Part shown: positions 7,750-11,502 of the stretch, in pieces | Layout of the letters: each line of letters starts with the position of its first letter | How positions within the stretch are numbered: the stretch's first letter is position 1 | NCBI GenBank assembly: GCA_964628385.1 | Contig: CAZVOD010000113.1 | Coordinates: 1-11,502 of the forward strand | From: JANQPA01 sp964628385 | Lineage (GTDB): Bacteria > Bacteroidota > Bacteroidia > Chitinophagales > Saprospiraceae | Length of the DNA: 11,502 nt | Reading direction: 5' to 3' | Translations under genes and position numbers: made by a program | Notes under the pieces: model-generated | The model's input: the letters and a program-made list of their open reading frames with translations, nothing else | Told to the model about the DNA's origin: nothing | Database searches by the model: none

Positions 7750-7796
7750 GCCTTTGTTGTGTCAACACATCGGTGAATAGCCAAAACAACAAAGGC
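7750..7796 (-). promoter_or_regulatory. Hairpin in the sucA 5' leader
   Basis: Perfect 11-base arms (gcctttgttgt at 7750-7760, acaacaaaggc at 7786-7796) enclose 25 bases and lie 27-73 bases upstream of the sucA start. No T-tract follows on either strand, so it is not an ordinary terminator. If transcribed with sucA it forms a stable 5' structure. As DNA the arms could be a protein-binding dyad. Function is unknown. Confidence 0.5.
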
Positions 7797-8003
7797 TCGG
7801 TTATTTGTGATTAAAGGTAGTCCTGTAATTATACTCAAATCGATGTTCTGCAAAAAAACGCTACTTTGAAACAAAAAGCAATTATTTATCACATGTTGTG
7901 TAGGATATCAGTAAATAAATCGCCTTCTTCAGAATCATTATAAGTTTAATAATCTTTATTGGGCTACTTACTTTTTTCTTACTACGCATAAACCATAACA
8001 GGG

Positions 8004-8034
8004 TTTTGCTTTTCCAATAAAAAGCATATCTTTA
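8004..8034 (+). promoter_or_regulatory. rpsT promoter
   Basis: The site reads TTTTG (8004-8008), 18 bases, then TATCTTTA (8027-8034), one base short of the Bacteroidota TAnnTTTG -7 box. A start near 8041 would give a leader of about 29 bases before the rpsT ATG, which is reasonable for a highly expressed ribosomal gene. Confidence 0.5.
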
Positions 8035-8069
8035 CATCTCGAAAAAATAAAATTTATCTAAAGTAAGTT

Positions 8070-8324
8070 ATGGCAAACCACAAATCGTCATTAAAGAGAG
8101 TACGTCAGGACGCCAAGAAGCGTTTGCGCAACCGCTACTATAAAAAGTCAACACGTACAGCAATTCGCAAGCTACGTGCTATGGAAGATAAAACTGAGGC
8201 TGAAAAGTTCCTTCCCAAGGTAATTAGCATGGTAGATAGACTGGCAAAGCGCAAAACCTGGCATAAGAAAAAAGCAAGTAATTTGAAAAGTAAGTTGACT
8301 CGCTTTGTCAATACTATCGGATAA
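8070..8324 (+). CDS. rpsT: 30S ribosomal protein S20
   Basis: S20 is a primary 16S rRNA-binding protein of the small subunit. The 84-residue length, the start MANHKSSLKRVRQ and the very high lysine/arginine content throughout (KKRLRNRYYKKSTRTAIRKL, and the tail KKKASNLKSKLTRF) are diagnostic of the family. The gene is monocistronic, with its own promoter about 36 bases upstream and its own intrinsic terminator downstream, so it is transcribed independently of the reductase operon that follows. S20 synthesis is autoregulated post-transcriptionally in E. coli; no matching element could be identified here. Confidence 0.97.
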   Translation: MANHKSSLKRVRQDAKKRLRNRYYKKSTRTAIRKLRAMEDKTEAEKFLPKVISMVDRLAKRKTWHKKKASNLKSKLTRFVNTIG

Positions 8325-8370
8325 GGCTCCCATGAATGCCCTCTGATAAGAAAAAATATTTCTACACTTG

Positions 8371-8412
8371 AAAGGTTCTATTGCAACGCAGCGATAAGCC
8401 TTTTTTGTTTTT
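8371..8412 (+). terminator. Intrinsic terminator of rpsT
   Basis: The left arm aaaggttctattgc (8371-8384) pairs with gcgataagccttt (8391-8403), with one bulged base and two G-U pairs around a six-base loop. A T-rich tract continues to 8412. It lies 47 bases after the rpsT stop and insulates the reductase/tetR operon from rpsT transcription. Confidence 0.7.
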
Positions 8413-8435
8413 ATAAATTGCCGTGTTATTTTTAC

Positions 8436-8455
8436 AAACGAACATTCATTCGTTT
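8436..8455. promoter_or_regulatory. Probable TetR-family operator
   Basis: A perfect palindrome has 7-base arms aaacgaa (8436-8442) and ttcgttt (8449-8455) around a six-base centre. Its size and form fit a TetR-family dimer site. It lies about 130 bases upstream of the reductase start, in the promoter region of the operon that encodes a TetR regulator. A degenerate promoter (ttta near 8431 and TTTATTTG at 8454-8461, one mismatch to TAnnTTTG) would place the operator in the spacer between -33 and -7, where binding would block RNA polymerase. A further half-site, gttcgtt, occurs at 8498-8504. Confidence 0.55.
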
Positions 8456-8509
8456 TATTTGTCTTTTTTTAAATACCTCTTAGAAGACTTTACCAGTGTT
8501 CGTTAGTTG

Positions 8510-8557
8510 CTCTTATAGAAATTATAAGAGTAAGTGTAGAGGTTGATTATCAATCAA
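8510..8557 (+). promoter_or_regulatory. Two dyads in the leader of the reductase operon
   Basis: The first dyad has perfect 8-base arms ctcttata (8510-8517) and tataagag (8523-8530) with a 5-base centre. The second has 6-base arms ttgatt (8543-8548) and aatcaa (8552-8557) with a 3-base centre. Both differ in sequence from the operator at 8436. They could be sites for other regulators or small hairpins in a long leader. Confidence 0.35.
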
Positions 8558-8584
8558 TTCAAAAGGAATTAATACGGCAAACAT

Positions 8585-9661
8585 ATGTCCAACCAGTTTC
8601 ATAAGTTAAGGGTAATGGAGGTGAGAAGGGAAACTTCAGATTGTGTATCAGTAGCGTTTGAGGTGCCTCCATCTTTAAAATCGTTCTTTCAATTTACTCC
8701 CGGTCAGTATCTGACGCTGGAGGCTCCCATCAATGGGCAAAAAGTCAGGCGTTCTTATTCCATTTGTTCTGCTATAACCGAGCCGGAGTTGAGGGTCGCC
8801 ATCAAGCAAGTTCCGGAAGGGCTCTTTTCTACCTATGCGAATGAGCATCTTCAGGCCGGAGATCAGATGGAAGTAATGCCACCTCAAGGACATTTTTTTA
8901 AGGCGAGCAAGAAAGAAAATGCGCATTTGTATGTTGGGTTTGCTGCCGGAAGTGGCATTACGCCTGTAATGTCTATTCTCAAAAGTACCCTCGATAAGGA
9001 GCCAGATAGCAAGTTTGTTTTGTTTTATGGCAACAGAAGAACAGATACTATAATTTTTAAAGAAGAATTGGAAGGCCTGAAAAATAAGTATCTGGGAAGG
9101 CTGGAGTTGCATCATGTGCTAAGTCAGGAAGATACCGGCAGCGACTGGTTTACTGGGCGTATTGATAAAGAGAAGTGTGAATTTTACTTCGACAAGATGG
9201 TAGATTTACCTTCCGTCGATGCTTTTTATATCTGTGGTCCCTACGAAATGACTCTGGAGATCAAAGATACGTTAAAGGCAAATGGGGTAGAGGAAGAAAA
9301 GATCAGGATGGAATTGTTTTTTGTGGATGCTCCTAAAAAGAAGCCCGCATCAAAGAAAAAGACTTACGATCATTCTTCTTCTGATGCCAAAATAAATATT
9401 ACTCTGGATGGCCAGACTCAGTCTTTTGCCATGGACATGGACAGTGAGTCCATTCTGGATGCTGCTATGAAGACTGGCCTTGATGTGCCTTACTCTTGCA
9501 AGGGAGGAGTGTGTAGTACCTGCAAAGCCAAAGTGGAAAAAGGTAAAGTGGAAATGATGATCAATTACGCCTTGGAACAAGATGAAGTGGATGCGGGCTA
9601 CGTTTTGAGTTGCCAGTGCTATCCTTTATCACACGAAATAACTCTGAACTTTGATGAATGA
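8585..9661 (+). CDS. PaaE-like NAD(P)H-dependent flavin/2Fe-2S reductase
   Basis: The protein has 358 residues in the order typical of phenylacetyl-CoA epoxidase reductase PaaE/PaaK. A ferredoxin-reductase FAD domain (about 1-105) has RSYSICS (56-62). An NAD(P)-binding domain (about 112-248) has GSGITP (122-127) and CGPYEM (217-222). A lysine-rich linker (250-260) leads to a C-terminal plant-type 2Fe-2S ferredoxin domain (about 268-358) with ligands Cys305, Cys310, Cys313 and Cys343. It should pass electrons from NAD(P)H through flavin and the cluster to a partner oxygenase or other acceptor. The oxygenase genes paaABCD are not in the window, so the phenylacetate role is unproven and no symbol is given. 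The stop overlaps the downstream tetR start by 8 bases, which implies translational coupling. A TetR-type operator lies upstream. Confidence 0.9.
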   Translation: MSNQFHKLRVMEVRRETSDCVSVAFEVPPSLKSFFQFTPGQYLTLEAPINGQKVRRSYSICSAITEPELRVAIKQVPEGLFSTYANEHLQAGDQMEVMPPQGHFFKASKKENAHLYVGFAAGSGITPVMSILKSTLDKEPDSKFVLFYGNRRTDTIIFKEELEGLKNKYLGRLELHHVLSQEDTGSDWFTGRIDKEKCEFYFDKMVDLPSVDAFYICGPYEMTLEIKDTLKANGVEEEKIRMELFFVDAPKKKPASKKKTYDHSSSDAKINITLDGQTQSFAMDMDSESILDAAMKTGLDVPYSCKGGVCSTCKAKVEKGKVEMMINYALEQDEVDAGYVLSCQCYPLSHEITLNFDE

Positions 9662-10229
9662 GGTAAAAAATAAAAAACAACAAATTTTTGAAGCGGCAGC
9701 CCGGTTATTCAGAGATAAAGGATATATGGCCACTTCTATGAGAGACCTGGCCAAAGCAGTTGATTTAAAAGCATCCAGCCTGTACAATCACATACAGTCC
9801 AAAGAAGAAATACTCCAGGGGATTTGTTTTGAAAATGCCAAGCGGTTCCGGGAAGGAATGGTAACTATTGAATCCCAACCGATAGCGGCAGCTGATAAAG
9901 TAAAAGCACTTATTGCCCTGCATATAGAAATCGCTACCCAGGATATCACCTCCATTACTGCTTTTAACGATGAATGGAGACATTTGAGTGGCCCTTACCT
10001 TAGAGATTTTCTGGAACTTAGGCGGGATTACGAGGGGCGATTCCAACAAATAATTACGGATGGGATAGATAGTGGTGAGTTTAGGGCCGGCGATCCTACC
10101 ATTACGCTTTACACGCTATTTTCAGCCATACGGTGGATATATGACTGGTTCAAATCCGGTCGTGCTATAAATCAGGAGCAATTAACGGAAGAAATCACAA
10201 CCTTACTGCTGGAGGGAATAAAAAAATAG
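9654..10229 (+). CDS. TetR/AcrR-family transcriptional regulator
   Basis: This 191-residue repressor has an N-terminal TetR helix-turn-helix (about 10-55: IFEAAARLFRDKGYMATSM, then DLAKAVDLKASSLYNHI and SKEEIL). A helical ligand-binding and dimerisation domain (about 56-191) diverges in sequence, as is normal for the family. The frame also contains a TTG at 9651, but ATG at 9654 is preferred. The start overlaps the reductase stop (ATGAATGA). By its linkage to a PaaE-like reductase it may answer to an acyl-CoA or aromatic-CoA effector, as PaaR-type and fatty-acid TetR regulators do; this is inference. The palindrome at 8436-8455 is the obvious candidate target, giving an autoregulated two-gene operon. 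Its stop lies 2 bases from the stop of the convergent protease gene. Confidence 0.93.
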   Translation: MNEVKNKKQQIFEAAARLFRDKGYMATSMRDLAKAVDLKASSLYNHIQSKEEILQGICFENAKRFREGMVTIESQPIAAADKVKALIALHIEIATQDITSITAFNDEWRHLSGPYLRDFLELRRDYEGRFQQIITDGIDSGEFRAGDPTITLYTLFSAIRWIYDWFKSGRAINQEQLTEEITTLLLEGIKK

Positions 10230-10231
10230 TG

Positions 10232-11329
10232 TCAAATGGGTTTTTCTGTTTTCCAACTAGCGCCGTATTCTTCTACCAAAGTATTATCGAAGTGATCGGC
10301 CATTTTGAATAGACGGTCAAAAAGCTTTACGCCAGTGTCTACATTGAGATACCGATCGTCAATGTGAAGAGACAAGATGATATCCTGGCCTTTAATGCTA
10401 AAGGTAAGTCCTTCAATTTGATAATTTTGCCTCAACAAATACTCGTACAATGGTTTAATGTTCTCCTTCTCATTGGGCAAAATACAGAGGTAGGCATCTC
10501 CTGTGATCAAGCCTGTTTTTTCGTAGTAGGAAATATTAATCAGCGCGCTACCTTCCTGAATAACCCAAATGTTCAATCCACTCCTGGCTAAATTGACATC
10601 GTGACCCAGAGCGATCAGTAATTGCTCAATAGTATAAGCTACTCCAATGGGTTCGTATAACTCTACTTGGGAGGGAATCTCTATGAATGTCCCACAGTGA
10701 GGGCAGTATTGCTGTTCTACTGTTTCTTCAAAGACGAGATTGGAACAGGAAATGCATCGAGCCCCAATTTTACCGTAGTTTTCTGCATACTTATCTAATA
10801 TTTCTTGCAGGTAGTAAATTGGTAAAGAAAAACCGATATTATCTCCCTGTTCAATGCTTAGTGTATTGATCCCTATTATTTTACCTTCTAGGTTGATAAG
10901 CGGGCCACCGCTGTTGCCGGGGTTAAAGGCCGCATCGTGTTGTATGTAATACACGCTGTTTCGCTCAAAAAGCACATTAGAAATCCTTCCCTCAGTGGTG
11001 CTGAATTTAAGGCCAAAAGGATGGCCAATAGCAATAACATTGACGCCTTCAGCAATATCTTCTCTATTTCCCAAAAAAAGTTGTGGCAGTTCAATATTCT
11101 GGGGTGGAGCCAAAAAGGCCAGGTCTAACTTAGGGTCAATGAACATAACCGTAGAAAGCTGCTTTTTTATCTTTTCTCCATTAATAACGACAAATCTATT
11201 ATCTCTGACAATGTGCTCATTTGTGACAATGAGATTGTAGTTTTTCAAATAAAAGCCTGTCGCTCCGGTATTATACGGAGTAGCAATTTGTATGATAGCA
11301 TCTTTAAACGGATGTAATACTTCCCTCAT
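10232..11329 (-). CDS. Cytoplasmic trypsin-like protease with zinc ribbon and YbjN-like domain
   Basis: The protein has 365 residues in three parts. Residues 1 to about 185 form an HtrA/DegP-type trypsin fold with His39 (TNEHIV), Asp69 (DPKLDLAFL) and Ser140 (PGNSGGPL), a complete catalytic triad. Residues about 190-215 hold a zinc ribbon with Cys192, Cys195, Cys209 and Cys212 (CISC...CPHC). Residues about 222-357 resemble the YbjN / type III chaperone-like fold (YTIEQLLIALGHD, then LPNEKENIKPLYEYLL and the NVDTG region). There is no signal peptide, transmembrane segment or PDZ domain, unlike periplasmic HtrA, so it should act in the cytoplasm. The non-protease parts may recruit substrates or partners. 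Substrate and pathway are unknown. The gene stands alone on the minus strand and converges with tetR. The triad is seen directly; the YbjN assignment is from pattern recognition. Confidence 0.88.
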   Translation of the reverse strand: MREVLHPFKDAIIQIATPYNTGATGFYLKNYNLIVTNEHIVRDNRFVVINGEKIKKQLSTVMFIDPKLDLAFLAPPQNIELPQLFLGNREDIAEGVNVIAIGHPFGLKFSTTEGRISNVLFERNSVYYIQHDAAFNPGNSGGPLINLEGKIIGINTLSIEQGDNIGFSLPIYYLQEILDKYAENYGKIGARCISCSNLVFEETVEQQYCPHCGTFIEIPSQVELYEPIGVAYTIEQLLIALGHDVNLARSGLNIWVIQEGSALINISYYEKTGLITGDAYLCILPNEKENIKPLYEYLLRQNYQIEGLTFSIKGQDIILSLHIDDRYLNVDTGVKLFDRLFKMADHFDNTLVEEYGASWKTEKPI

Positions 11330-11448
11330 GCAGTTGGCTGTGATCTGTTTATGGCGGTGTCGAAAAATGTAAGATTCCGTAAGGATTGAGTGAGGAGAAA
11401 AAATTATTCAACTACCTTTATTTGGCTCCCTACGGAGCAAGGCTTATT

Positions 11449-11502
11449 ATGAAGTTGTTTAAAAATGTCGTTTCATGTTTGCAGACAAAACATTGTGCAG
11501 CA
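11449..11502 (+). CDS. Possible start of a plus-strand gene, cut by the window edge
   Basis: An ATG at 11449 opens a frame of 18 codons (MKLFKNVVSCLQTKHCAA) that is still open at the window end. The purine-rich ggagcaagg lies shortly upstream and could act as a ribosome-binding site, although ggagc is also the arm of a small hairpin (11425-11438). The start resembles neither a clear signal peptide nor any family I recognise. Support is weak because only 54 bases are visible. Confidence 0.2.
   Translation, partial: MKLFKNVVSCLQTKHCAA

Larger units (their letters stand above)
7724..8069. other. Divergent intergenic region sucA / rpsT
   Basis: This 346-base AT-rich spacer carries the regulatory sequences of two divergent housekeeping genes: the sucA leader hairpin near its left end and the rpsT promoter near its right end. 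I found no full match to the Bacteroidota -7 consensus on the minus strand for sucA. Nothing resembling an RNA gene or a further coding frame was seen in the middle (about 7800-8000). Confidence 0.6.

Noticed and set aside
8675..9115. Minus-strand frame of 146 codons opposite the reductase gene
   Set aside because: Antisense shadow of the FAD/NAD-binding domains of a confident gene.
1..11502. CRISPR arrays, tRNA/rRNA genes, complete insertion sequences, toxin-antitoxin or defence operons
   Set aside because: No spaced repeats, tRNA-like cloverleafs, transposase genes or defence-associated domain sets were seen.

Overview
The window looks like chromosomal DNA from a member of the phylum Bacteroidota. 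The evidence is a secreted sugar dehydrogenase ending in a type IX secretion (Por) sorting domain, promoter-like sites matching the Bacteroidota -33 TTG / -7 TAnnTTTG pattern, AT-rich starts with little Shine-Dalgarno sequence, and a Bacteroidota-type tyrosine recombinase. The class Saprospiria (Lewinella/Haliscomenobacter relatives) is a guess from the general look of the proteins and is not demonstrated.

Layout. At the left end (63-860, minus) lies a 5'-truncated tyrosine recombinase. Its reading frame runs up to the stop codon of mnmE, a tRNA-modification GTPase (861-2282, minus), in the same frame. Upstream of mnmE is a secreted GSDH-family sugar dehydrogenase (2348-3784, minus). A 685-base stretch without a convincing gene follows (3785-4469). 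Inside it a strong promoter-like site lies only about 35 bases upstream of an intrinsic terminator on the plus strand, so it may encode a short RNA or an attenuated leader. Next come a low-molecular-weight protein tyrosine phosphatase (4470-4931, plus) and the convergent sucA gene for 2-oxoglutarate dehydrogenase E1 (4973-7723, minus). The sucA leader carries a long hairpin.

In the right half, rpsT (ribosomal protein S20, 8070-8324, plus) has its own promoter and terminator. A two-gene operon follows: a PaaE-like flavin/2Fe-2S reductase (8585-9661) and an overlapping TetR-family repressor (9654-10229). A perfect TetR-style palindrome (8436-8455) sits upstream of the pair and suggests autoregulation. 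A cytoplasmic trypsin/HtrA-like protease with an internal zinc ribbon and a YbjN-like C-terminal domain (10232-11329, minus) converges on tetR with a 2-base gap. The last 173 bases may hold the start of another plus-strand gene.

Most genes are single housekeeping functions (tRNA modification, TCA cycle, translation) and do not form one pathway. The parts most worth a second look are the mnmE/recombinase junction, which resembles a decayed insertion at a known integration hotspot, the candidate short RNA, the self-regulated reductase/TetR pair, and the protease-zinc ribbon-YbjN fusion. I saw no clear evidence of a complete new defence or mobile system.
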